Shown piece after piece: positions 56,384 through 64,000 of a stretch of DNA of 64,000 nucleotides (position 1 is its first letter; every line of letters starts with the position of its first letter). Source of the stretch: Clostridia bacterium (GTDB lineage: Bacteria; Bacillota; Clostridia; Oscillospirales; Acutalibacteraceae); contig JAGADF010000016.1 in NCBI GenBank assembly GCA_017613735.1, positions 62,001 through 126,000 of the forward strand, written 5' to 3'. The notes beneath the pieces are model-generated. The model was not told the origin of the DNA and did no database searches. It saw nothing but the letters and a program-made list of their open reading frames with translations. The position numbers and the translations under genes were made by a program.

Positions 56384-57197
56384 AAACTGTAACGGCAGAT
56401 GCGAGGACTGCGCTTCGAAATGCGAGCAGAAGGACTTCAGAGAGCCGTTTAACGAGAAATCAAGCGTTAAAAAGGTAATAGGCGTAGTCAGCGGCAAAGG
56501 CGGCGTAGGTAAATCGCTCGTCACGTCGCTTCTCGCGGTAGCCGCCAATAAAAGCGGCAAAAAAACCGCCGTGCTTGACGCCGATATCACCGGCCCGTCA
56601 ATCCCGAAATCTTTCGGCATTACGGAAAAAGCCATGGGAACGGACGACGGTCTTTTCCCGAACAGAAGTAAAAACGGAATTGAGATTATGTCCGTAAATC
56701 TTCTGCTTGAGGATGACGAGGCGCCTGTTGTATGGAGAGGTCCCGTTATTTCGGGCGTTGTCAAGCAATTCTGGCACGAGGTTATCTGGGGCGACCTTGA
56801 TTATATGTTTATTGATATGCCTCCCGGAACGGGCGACGTTCCGCTTACGGTTTTCCAGTCGATTCCGCTTGACGGCATTATCATCGTCACCACTCCGCAG
56901 GATTTGGTTTCAATGATAGTCAAAAAGGCATACAATATGGCTAAGCTTATGAATATTCCCGTGCTCGGAATAGTCGAAAATATGAGCTATGTTGAGTGCC
57001 CCGACTGCGGAAAGAAAATCTATGTTTTCGGCGAGGGCAAGAGCGAAAAAACAGCCGAAGAGCTTGGATTACCGCTTCTGGCTCAGCTGCCGATAAACAC
57101 CTCTGTCGCCGAGCTTGTTGACAGGGGAGAGGTTGAGGACGTAGATACTCTTGACCTGTTTATCGCATTAAGAAAAATCGAAGAAATACTCGGTTAA
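56376..57197 (+). CDS. Mrp/ApbC-family Fe-S cluster carrier ATPase
   Basis: The 273-residue protein has an N-terminal Cys-rich segment (CNGRCEDCASKC), the deviant Walker A GKGGVGKSLVTSLLA, MPPGTGDVPLTV and a CPDC pair (VECPDCGKKIY) near residue 210. These bind and transfer an Fe-S cluster. It overlaps tadA by 8 bp and ends the gyrA operon. Confidence 0.93.
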   Translation: MSENCNGRCEDCASKCEQKDFREPFNEKSSVKKVIGVVSGKGGVGKSLVTSLLAVAANKSGKKTAVLDADITGPSIPKSFGITEKAMGTDDGLFPNRSKNGIEIMSVNLLLEDDEAPVVWRGPVISGVVKQFWHEVIWGDLDYMFIDMPPGTGDVPLTVFQSIPLDGIIIVTTPQDLVSMIVKKAYNMAKLMNIPVLGIVENMSYVECPDCGKKIYVFGEGKSEKTAEELGLPLLAQLPINTSVAELVDRGEVEDVDTLDLFIALRKIEEILG

Positions 57198-57210
57198 GAG
57201 TAAAAAAGAA

Positions 57211-57240
57211 ACGGGCTGACAGGAGACTGTCAGCCCGTTT
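57211..57240. terminator. Bidirectional terminator
   Basis: AACGGGCTGACAG-GAGA-CTGTCAGCCCGTT is a perfect 13-bp stem with T-runs on the plus strand and A/T-rich DNA on the other side. It separates converging operons. Confidence 0.9.
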
Positions 57241-57252
57241 TAATTATGTTAT

Positions 57253-57690
57253 TTACTGCTTGTCGAAATAATCTTTTCCAGAACAGATAAAGTATGTGCG
57301 GATGTAGTTGTCGGTTGAAAGAAAGACGATTTCGTTTGTTTCCTCGATATAGAAAACTCTGTCGCCGTCGCCCTCGTCGGACTCAACCTTTGTGAGAGCG
57401 TTCGGGTTGTTTATAACGTCGTTCGCCTTCTGAAGATATTCCTCGGCAGTTTTACAGTATGTATCCGTTCCGTGCTTTTTAAAGTGGTCTTTAAGCTTTT
57501 CTTTGGACTTGAAAGTGTATTGCGCGGTCTGCGCCTGTTCGGTCGAAACGGTTGTTTTCGCCGCCTTTTCGGTGGTTTTTGTGTCCGTATCGGTATGACC
57601 GAAAATCGCAGGGAAAAAGCATAAAAGAACACCGACAATTATTAACGGAAGCGATATTGCCGCCGCGTTTTTCTTTTTGTTTTCACTCAT
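57253..57690 (-). CDS. Membrane-anchored protein with a possible BECR-fold (EndoU/barnase-like) tail
   Basis: The 145-residue protein has a single N-terminal membrane helix (about 12-30), a Thr/Lys-rich linker and a C-terminal domain: KDHFKKHGTD, then TAEEYLQKANDVINNP, then ETNEIVFLSTDNYIRTYF. This His-x-x-Lys-His / TNE / IRTYF layout recalls domains at the C termini of phage proteins and polymorphic toxins assigned to BECR-fold nucleases. No immunity gene is next to it. It lies 8 nt after galE. A non-toxic housekeeping version of the domain is also possible. Confidence 0.5.
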   Translation of the reverse strand: MSENKKKNAAAISLPLIIVGVLLCFFPAIFGHTDTDTKTTEKAAKTTVSTEQAQTAQYTFKSKEKLKDHFKKHGTDTYCKTAEEYLQKANDVINNPNALTKVESDEGDGDRVFYIEETNEIVFLSTDNYIRTYFICSGKDYFDKQ

Positions 57691-57698
57691 AATCCGTT

Positions 57699-58715
57699 TC
57701 AGTCCTCAAAGCCGTTGGGATTATTCTTCTGCCAGCGCCAGGAATCCATACACATATCGTCGATATTTTTTTCGGCAACCCAGCCGAGTTTTACTCTTGC
57801 CTTTGTGGGATTCGAATAAAGCCGCGCAAGGTCGCCCGCTCTTCGCGGACCTATCTTGTAATTGAGCTTGAAACCGCAGGCTTTTTCAAACGCCTCGATT
57901 ATCTGGAGAACGCTGTAACCGTTGCCCGTACCGAGATTGTAAACCTCGACGCGGTTTGATTTGAAGCTGTCCTCAAGCGCCTTGAGATGGCCTTTCGCAA
58001 GGTCGACAACGTGTATGTAGTCGCGTATGCAGGTGCCGTCGGGAGTGTCATAGTCGTTGCCGAAAACCGTAAGGCAGGGCAGCTTGCCGACCGCGACCTG
58101 AGTGACATAGGGCAGAAGATTGTTCGGAATGCCGTTCGGATTTTCGCCGATTCTTCCGCTTTCGTGTGCGCCGATGGGGTTAAAGTAACGAAGCAGGGTA
58201 ACGCTCCATTCATTGTCGGCGGTATATAAATCCTTGAGAATAATCTCAATCATATATTTCGTCGTGCCGTAGGGATTTGTCGTGCCGCCGGTCTTCATTT
58301 CCTCGTTAAGAGGGGATTCGTTTTCGGTGCCGTAAACCGTAGCCGAGGAGCTGAAAACTATATTTTTACATCCGTTTTCGCGCATAACCTCGCAAAGGGT
58401 GATTGTGCCGCCGATATTATTGTCGTAATATTCGAGCGGTTTGTAAACGCTTTCGCCGACAGCCTTCAGTCCCGCGAAATGAATTACGGCGTCGATTTTA
58501 TCTTCCTTAAAAATTTTATCAAGCTTCTCCCTGTCGCGGATATCGCATTCGAAGAACTTAAAATCCTTCCCCGTGATTTCCTTAACCCTGTCAAGAGAGG
58601 CTTTTTTACTGTTAAAGAGGTTGTCTACGACCGTTATGTCGTAGCCCGCGTTAAGAAGCTCAATGCAGGTGTGAGAGCCGATATATCCGGCGCCGCCGGT
58701 TACGAGAATTCTCAT
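57699..58715 (-). CDS. galE: UDP-glucose 4-epimerase
   Basis: The 338-residue short-chain dehydrogenase has GGAGYIGSHT (NAD loop), SSSATVYG, the catalytic Y-x-x-x-K in NPYGTTKYMIE and the late PRRAGDLARLYSNPTKA. It interconverts UDP-glucose and UDP-galactose for surface glycans and galactose use. It is probably cotranscribed with the small anchored protein behind it. Confidence 0.96.
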   Translation of the reverse strand: MRILVTGGAGYIGSHTCIELLNAGYDITVVDNLFNSKKASLDRVKEITGKDFKFFECDIRDREKLDKIFKEDKIDAVIHFAGLKAVGESVYKPLEYYDNNIGGTITLCEVMRENGCKNIVFSSSATVYGTENESPLNEEMKTGGTTNPYGTTKYMIEIILKDLYTADNEWSVTLLRYFNPIGAHESGRIGENPNGIPNNLLPYVTQVAVGKLPCLTVFGNDYDTPDGTCIRDYIHVVDLAKGHLKALEDSFKSNRVEVYNLGTGNGYSVLQIIEAFEKACGFKLNYKIGPRRAGDLARLYSNPTKARVKLGWVAEKNIDDMCMDSWRWQKNNPNGFED

Positions 58716-58739
58716 AAAATTACTCCTTGATATAAACGC

Positions 58740-60905
58740 TTAATCCTGCTTTTTGGTTGTGGATTCCGTTGTGGATTCGTTTTCGGACTCGGAGGGCTTT
58801 TCGGTTGAGGAAGCTTCCTCGGTTTCCTCTTCCTCGTCTTCAACGCCTATAAGCTCCGCGCCCTTATAGAAGTAAGCAAGAATGTCGTCATAGGTTGCGT
58901 TTTCGCGTCTTGCCATTCTGATAGCTCCGCGCTGCGAAAGACCTACGCCGCTGCCGAAGCCGTAGCAGGTGAATACAAACTCCTTGTTTGTCGCGTTATA
59001 GGAAACGTCGAAGCACACGGAGGTAATCCTGTTTTCGCTGTTGGAGTTTACCATCTGGGCAAAATCGTAGCCGCTGATAATCTCTTTGCCGACAGTGATT
59101 TTTTCTACATAGCCCGAATCGCCGTCAAACGCCTTGTCCTGAGATTCAATTTTAATCCAGGTTTTCGGGTCGTTTGAAACCTCGGCGAGATTTTCGGAGG
59201 TTGCCTTATATACAATACTGCTCAGCTCGGTTGAAGAAATTGTAACGTCGTATTTGTAGTCGTCGGTTCTCTTGTCCGAGTCGACGTCAACCGATACAAG
59301 ATAGGGAAGGTCAACGCCGTAAACGCTTTCGGCGGAAGCGGTCTTGCCCGCGGAATAACGGGTGAACGGGGCGGCGATAACGTATTTTTCAAACGCAAGA
59401 TATTCGCCGTAAACCGCGTCGACAGCCTGCTTGACCTCGGCGTCGGCCGTATTGGCAATCTCGACGTCGGAAATGTCGAAATCGTTATCTCTGTACTTGA
59501 GGTTGGTGAACATGACAACCGCCATAGCTTTAAGGGCTTCCTCGTTCCAGTCGTCCTCGTCGTTAATGGCGTTCTGGACTATAAGCGCAAGAGCGTCTCT
59601 GGCGTCCATTTCCTCGCCGTTTCTTGTGAACTTGTCGGGAGCGTTATCGCTCATTCTTACCTGATGCTCTTCCTTGCCCTTTATAAGGTCGACAATGTGA
59701 ACCATAAGATTTTTAATCTCTGCGGGTTCAACGACTTCCTTTTCGGTGGTTGTAACCGTCGTGGGCTGGGTTGAAGGCTCGGTCGTAGGCTCTTTTTTGC
59801 CTCTGCCGTCAAGAATCTTGAATACTATGCCCGCGCCGAGGCACAGGACGAGAATTATAATTAAAGTAATGAGAATTATTTTAACGGTTTTCTTTTCGGC
59901 GACCTTTTCGTGAACAATATTGTCCGTGCCTATTGCGTTTTCGGAGAGCACGCCGTAAGCGTTCTGACCGAGAAGGGTAATCGCCTCTTCGGTTGCGGCG
60001 GTGACGAGGCTTTCGTCCTCTTCGCCGTCCTCGGCATAAAAGCGCCTTGCAATCGCTTTTTCGCCGTCTGTTATGGAAATGCAGACACCTCTGCCGTTAT
60101 CGTCGTCAAACGGGTCGGAAATTACCGCGCCAAGCTCTGTGTGGGAAAGATTCTTTGCGGCGCGCGCAAGCTGAACCGAATAGGAAACGACGTCTATATC
60201 GCCTCTGTCCTCGACATGGGGAGCGAAAACGAAAAGGTCATCGCTGCCTTCGATTCTTTTTATTACGGCGTCGATTATCTCCTCCTGCTTATTTGCGCAG
60301 AATGCGACGGAGGCGTTAGCTTCCTTAAGAAGATTAACGCTTCTTACAAGCGGGTCGGAGAATACGGCCTTTTCCTTTTTCGGAGCGGGGGGCGCGTCCT
60401 CGTTTACCGGCTCGCCGAAAAGCCCTACAAGATAGGGAATGATTTCATTGTTTAAAAGCGCGTCAACGCGATTCTTGTCAAGGGGAAGCATAATAAACAG
60501 CTTCGAGCCCTTCTGAACGGAAAACGCGGAGAACATACCGTCGACCGACGGGAATATCTTTGCGCCTTCGGGGAAGAGCGAATGCGAAGTGATTTTCTTT
60601 TCGTCAAGGTCGCTGTTATCGCTTACCATTGCTCTGATAGTTGCGTCCTCGTCAAGAATGTAGCCCATGGCGGGGAGCAGTTTCTTTTTGATTTTGTTGT
60701 AAATCGGTTTTTCGACCGCAACAACCGTAAGAGCTTCATTTTTGAGACTTTCCGCAAGAGGCGCAAGCATCTCCGCAGGTTCGGAGAAATCCTCAAACTC
60801 AATCTCATTTGAGGCAAAGCCGTGAAGCGCGTCGGCAATTTTTGCCTCAAGCTTTCTCTGCGACAAATCCCTTTCGGAGCAGAGAGAAAACATTCTGATT
60901 CTCAT
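58740..60905 (-). CDS. CinA-like / transmembrane / SpoIID-like fusion protein
   Basis: This 721-residue protein has three parts. Residues 1-180 resemble the MoCF domain of CinA (SLFPEGAKIFPSVDG, IIPYL) and 190-335 the CinA deamidase domain (VVSYSVQLARAAKN, GAVISDPFDDDN), but the catalytic AESCTGG site is replaced by FCANKQE. One membrane helix (about 343-366) follows. The outside part has a Thr-rich stalk and a SpoIID/LytB-like domain (EEALKAMAVVMFTN, YGVDLPYLVSVD, GSGVGLSQRGAIRMA). SpoIID cuts peptidoglycan stems. Here it could be a wall enzyme with a cytoplasmic sensing module. It lies downstream of cinA and two sortases. Confidence 0.75.
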   Translation of the reverse strand: MRIRMFSLCSERDLSQRKLEAKIADALHGFASNEIEFEDFSEPAEMLAPLAESLKNEALTVVAVEKPIYNKIKKKLLPAMGYILDEDATIRAMVSDNSDLDEKKITSHSLFPEGAKIFPSVDGMFSAFSVQKGSKLFIMLPLDKNRVDALLNNEIIPYLVGLFGEPVNEDAPPAPKKEKAVFSDPLVRSVNLLKEANASVAFCANKQEEIIDAVIKRIEGSDDLFVFAPHVEDRGDIDVVSYSVQLARAAKNLSHTELGAVISDPFDDDNGRGVCISITDGEKAIARRFYAEDGEEDESLVTAATEEAITLLGQNAYGVLSENAIGTDNIVHEKVAEKKTVKIILITLIIILVLCLGAGIVFKILDGRGKKEPTTEPSTQPTTVTTTEKEVVEPAEIKNLMVHIVDLIKGKEEHQVRMSDNAPDKFTRNGEEMDARDALALIVQNAINDEDDWNEEALKAMAVVMFTNLKYRDNDFDISDVEIANTADAEVKQAVDAVYGEYLAFEKYVIAAPFTRYSAGKTASAESVYGVDLPYLVSVDVDSDKRTDDYKYDVTISSTELSSIVYKATSENLAEVSNDPKTWIKIESQDKAFDGDSGYVEKITVGKEIISGYDFAQMVNSNSENRITSVCFDVSYNATNKEFVFTCYGFGSGVGLSQRGAIRMARRENATYDDILAYFYKGAELIGVEDEEEETEEASSTEKPSESENESTTESTTKKQD

Positions 60906-60975
60906 TATCTTTTATTCCTTTCGTATGTGACGGACACGCCGTCTCTATATATTCGGGTTTCGCCCGATTTTTACA

Positions 60976-62610
60976 TTATGACGGATACCACTTTTCGGCG
61001 TCTTCAAAGGGATTGTCAACGCCCTTGGTTTCATACCATTTTGCGGGGTATCTCGGATTATCGTTCACCGTGACCTTGCCGTGAGACGTCGGATTTTCAC
61101 CGGGACGGACCATTCTTGCAAGAACTACAAGGCGCGCGTCCTCAAACTCATAGGTACAGGTCGAAAGAGTAAGCAGCTTGTCGCCGGGTTCGATATCGAC
61201 GCCCGTTGTGTAGAGCTTTCTTTCGTCGACTGCCTGAATATAGCTTTCGAACGCTTCATCGCTGGTAAGGTGATTGAAAATGAAATTGAAAAGATAGCCG
61301 TTGTCGTCCTCAGCCTTGCTGTTTGAAATGAAAACGGCGTAAATCTTGAAATTGTAGTCGCCGTAAAGGGTTGAAAGTGTGATAACGGGCGCGTTTTCAA
61401 AGCCTTCGGGCTTCTGGTACTTTGAAAGCTCGGCAAACATAAGGCCGTCTTTCATATGGTGACCGTAGATAATCGTATTCATGCTCAGATTTCTTATGTT
61501 GTCGCGGAAATCCATAAACGGACATCCGTAACGGCTGTACTGGCCGTAGAAATCCTGCTTAAGATACTTTTCGTTGTTTTCCGCCTTGACGACCTGAACG
61601 TTAATCTGCGTGTTGGGAATACTAAGCCACGCAACAAACTCGGGGTTAAGCGCGTAAAGACGGGCGTATTTTATATTCATACCGCCGGGGAATTCGACGT
61701 CGGGATATTCCTTCTTGATTTTTTTCCATTCGTCCTGCGTTTCGGCTTCGTTTTTTGTTTCGACTATATATTTTTCGAGCTCGCCTGTCTGCTTGATATT
61801 TCTCTGGCGCTGAATATACAGAGAGCCGAAGAAGCACGCGCAACCGATAATCGTAAGAACCGAAAGCACGCTTACGGTTTTACGAAGCTTTTCTTTAGCC
61901 GAATCGCGTTTGTTCGGGAAGGTGTTATATAAAAACTTGTTAAGACCTTTTCTTTCTTTTATATCGGCGGTGCGGTCGAAAGCGACCATTGAAATACTGT
62001 TGACGTCTTCGGAGTCGGCGGATTCGAGAGCCGATTCGATTTCTCTGATTCCGGCGTTGCTGAGCACGGTTTCCTCCGCGCCGGAACGCTTTATTACGGG
62101 CGCGTTTTCGTTATTCGCAAGTTCGTCAAGCTCTGCCGCGGAAGAGGATTTTTTAATGCCCTTCTTCTTTTCGAGCTTCATATTTTTCTTGCGCTGTTTC
62201 TTAGCCGCCTTTTCTTCTTTTTTTGTTTCCTTTTCAAGATTTTTCGCGCTGCGCTTTCTTGAAAATTCAGCCTCTTTTTCGGAGAGCTTTTTTTCAAGCT
62301 CTTCTTCTTTCTGCGCTTTCTTCGCTTCCTTAGACGAAGCGGGGGGAGAGGGCAGTTTTTCATTTATAATCTTTCTCGAAGGCGCACTGACCTTAACGGG
62401 AATCTCGCTTTCCTCCTCGTCGTCCTCAAGCAGCTTATAGATATTGTCTATTGCCGCTTCGGTTTCGGGGTCGCGCTTTTTCCCGCTGTTCATCAGCTCG
62501 TCGAAGAGGGAAACGCCGTCGCTTCCGTCGTCGTCAAGCCGAAGCTCACGCCTTAAATCCTCAAAGGATTCGGCGCGGTATGTGTTTTTATTGTTCTCTT
62601 CGGGATTCAT
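60976..62610 (-). CDS. Class B sortase with a long cytoplasmic Lys/Glu-rich N-terminal region
   Basis: The start is ATG 62610 behind GAGGTAAACAG, giving 544 residues. About 270 residues, highly charged and probably coiled coil (KEEKAAKKQRKKNMKLEKKK), precede one membrane helix (about 280-300). The extracellular sortase domain has WLSIPNTQINVQVV, catalytic His in YGHHMKDGLMF, Cys in LSTCTYEFEDAR and Arg in VVLARMV. Class B sortases anchor surface proteins or build pili. The N-terminal region is unusually long for the family. It follows the other sortase by 4 nt. Confidence 0.88.
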   Translation of the reverse strand: MNPEENNKNTYRAESFEDLRRELRLDDDGSDGVSLFDELMNSGKKRDPETEAAIDNIYKLLEDDEEESEIPVKVSAPSRKIINEKLPSPPASSKEAKKAQKEEELEKKLSEKEAEFSRKRSAKNLEKETKKEEKAAKKQRKKNMKLEKKKGIKKSSSAAELDELANNENAPVIKRSGAEETVLSNAGIREIESALESADSEDVNSISMVAFDRTADIKERKGLNKFLYNTFPNKRDSAKEKLRKTVSVLSVLTIIGCACFFGSLYIQRQRNIKQTGELEKYIVETKNEAETQDEWKKIKKEYPDVEFPGGMNIKYARLYALNPEFVAWLSIPNTQINVQVVKAENNEKYLKQDFYGQYSRYGCPFMDFRDNIRNLSMNTIIYGHHMKDGLMFAELSKYQKPEGFENAPVITLSTLYGDYNFKIYAVFISNSKAEDDNGYLFNFIFNHLTSDEAFESYIQAVDERKLYTTGVDIEPGDKLLTLSTCTYEFEDARLVVLARMVRPGENPTSHGKVTVNDNPRYPAKWYETKGVDNPFEDAEKWYPS

Positions 62611-62614
62611 CTGT

Positions 62615-63643
62615 TTACCTCGTGGCAATCGGTTCCCATCTGTCGTCGTTGGCATAGGGGTTTTCAAGCTTGTTTTTAGTATACCAGATTTGCGGGAATT
62701 TAGCATTTGAGTTGGCTGTTGCCTGAGTTACGTCAACCTTGTCGCTCTCGCCGTCTCTGACAGCGCGCGCAACGATAACGCACCTGCCGTCCGCGCGTCT
62801 TGACGAGGAAAAGTCAAGCATTTTGGTACAGGTTGAAAGAATTAAAAGCTTATCCGAGGGCATGACGTCGACCGTCGTATTGATAAGCGAGCGCTTTGTA
62901 AGCTCGCTGAGGAAAGCCTTGTAATTCTCGCCCTGAAGATAGGGATAGATATAGTTGAAAAGGTAACCGTTGTCTTCATTTTCGGAAGCCGTAGTGATGA
63001 AAACGGAGAATACCTTCCATTTCTGCTTTTTAAGAATAGTGTCAAATTCGATTACGGGAGCCTTTTTGTAGAAGTCAAGCTGTTCGTAGTTCTCAAGAGG
63101 GGAGAACATTGTTCCGTCATAAAAATTGTGACCGTAGATAATAAAGCTTGTGTCGTCGCCCGCAATATCGTTACGGCAGTCAAGATAAATGCTGCCGCGT
63201 TCGGAGTAATTTCTGTAAAAATCGTACTGAAGATACGCGCTGTTGTTTTCGCACTGAACGACGGGGAAGTCTATTGTGGTTTCGGGAACCTTAATCCAGC
63301 CTACAAGGTGGTCGTTAGCCGCGTAAGCCGCCTTGTATTCGTCAAGAATGCCCGCGGGGAAAGAGACGCCGTCATAGTTTTTATTGAACGCGCCTTCGTT
63401 TACGTCGAATGTTGTAAGCTCCGCCAGTTCAAGAGCTTCCTTTTTGCTTTTCTGAATATCGGCAAAGGTGACCGCCGTGTAAATACCCGTAGCTACAATT
63501 ACAAGAGCGAGAATGACAAGAACGGCGTTAAGAATAATGTTCTTCGCCTTTTTCTTCATCTGTTTTCTGTTTTCGTAATAAGCCTCCGCCTGCTCGGGCG
63601 TAACGTGAATGTTGCCCTGGGCGTCGAGATAATCGTGAGTCAT
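62615..63643 (-). CDS. Class B sortase
   Basis: The 342-residue protein has one membrane helix (about 35-57) and a class B sortase domain: VGWIKVPETTIDFPVVQ, His in YGHNFYDGTMF, Cys in LSTCTKMLDF and Arg in CVIVARAV. Its start overlaps the cinA stop (TGATG). It is closely related to the sortase downstream of it, so the two probably arose by duplication and may have divided roles. Confidence 0.92.
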   Translation of the reverse strand: MTHDYLDAQGNIHVTPEQAEAYYENRKQMKKKAKNIILNAVLVILALVIVATGIYTAVTFADIQKSKKEALELAELTTFDVNEGAFNKNYDGVSFPAGILDEYKAAYAANDHLVGWIKVPETTIDFPVVQCENNSAYLQYDFYRNYSERGSIYLDCRNDIAGDDTSFIIYGHNFYDGTMFSPLENYEQLDFYKKAPVIEFDTILKKQKWKVFSVFITTASENEDNGYLFNYIYPYLQGENYKAFLSELTKRSLINTTVDVMPSDKLLILSTCTKMLDFSSSRRADGRCVIVARAVRDGESDKVDVTQATANSNAKFPQIWYTKNKLENPYANDDRWEPIATR

Positions 63644-64000
63644 CAGCCTTCACCCTCAATTAAATCTGTAATCATTTGTAATGCAAGGTCCGCCGCGCGT
63701 TCGCGGTTGAGCATTCTTGCGCCCTGCTGACCGGTGAGGTTCGGTCTGAAGGATTCGACCGAAACGCCGCTCATATCCGATACAGCGACTATTATAACCT
63801 TTTCGTCGTCGGAAAGACCTTCGACGGGGGAGGCGTAACCGGTAATGCCTACGCCTATGTCCGCGCCGGTTTTCTTGCGTATGCCGTCCGCCATTTCCTT
63901 TGCGGTTTTTACGCTGACGGCGGTAAAGCGCTCGAGCGTTTCGCTCTTTACGCCGACAAGGTGTCTTTTAACCCTGTCCGAATAGCAGACAACGCCGCAT
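63643..64000 (-). CDS. cinA: CinA family protein, C-terminal part (N terminus outside window)
   Basis: The visible C-terminal 118 residues match the CinA nicotinamide-nucleotide amidase domain: VCYSDRVKRHLVGVKSETLERF, AKEMADGIRKKTGADIGVGITGYASP, and a late ALQMITDLIEGEG. CinA deamidates NMN and is often damage or competence related. The gene continues beyond the right edge, so the MoCF domain and catalytic serine cannot be seen. It is coupled to the first sortase. Confidence 0.88.
   Translation of the reverse strand, partial: CGVVCYSDRVKRHLVGVKSETLERFTAVSVKTAKEMADGIRKKTGADIGVGITGYASPVEGLSDDEKVIIVAVSDMSGVSVESFRPNLTGQQGARMLNRERAADLALQMITDLIEGEG

Overview
The window is a chromosome-origin segment of a Firmicute, most likely a gut-type Clostridia (Oscillospiraceae-like). 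The evidence is the gene order rpmH-dnaA-dnaN-yaaA-recF-remB-gyrB-gyrA on the plus strand, facing rnpA-yidD-yidC-jag-mnmE-mnmG-rsmG-noc-parA-parB-serS on the minus strand, together with class B sortases, MreBCD, RemB and clostridial-type regulators. No species name can be supported from the sequence alone.

Layout. Bases 1-4.8 kb hold a tungsten-enzyme locus: tupA (minus, cut by the window edge), a candidate Moco/Tuco riboswitch, then mogA, a MoeB/ThiF-like gene, an aldehyde ferredoxin oxidoreductase, a MoaD-like carrier, a 4x[4Fe-4S] ferredoxin and a rubrerythrin-like protein in one operon. A flavodoxin and a small membrane protein follow. From 6.2 to 16.4 kb lies an accessory region. A tRNA-Arg(ACG) gene is split in its anticodon loop by 9.2 kb of DNA carrying gene remnants, two TetR paralogues, an oleate hydratase, a YhgE/Pip membrane protein and an intact tRNA-Arg(ACG). 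Beside it are three palindromic repeats, two of them fused to 5' pieces of tRNA genes.

From 16.5 to 28 kb, on the minus strand, come hisS-aspS, mgsA, a cell-shape cluster (mreBCD, PBP2, a MinD-like ATPase without MinC or MinE) and rpsO-pnp. From 28.4 to 34.8 kb are a macro-domain/HTH protein and a vWA protein, metY, a GPH-type sugar symporter followed by a catalytically dead aminopeptidase C homologue, and a four-helix-bundle protein. From 34.9 to 45.7 kb is the left replichore start, with two parS sites and a frameshifted mnmE.

The origin appears to use a non-canonical DnaA box, TTTTRAACA. DnaA itself has changed residues at base-contacting positions of its DNA-binding domain. From 54.9 kb onward are a CPBP protease, tadA and an Mrp-type ATPase, then a minus-strand set: CinA (cut by the edge), two class B sortases, a protein that joins a degenerate CinA to a SpoIID/LytB-like extracellular domain across one membrane helix, galE, and a small anchored protein with a possible nuclease-fold tail.

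The most unusual items are the CinA-TM-SpoIID fusion beside cinA and two sortases, the divergent origin/DnaA pair, the split tRNA with its island, the tRNA-fused repeats, the dead PepC homologue, and a hairpin upstream of the vWA gene whose 3' arm is that gene's ribosome binding site.
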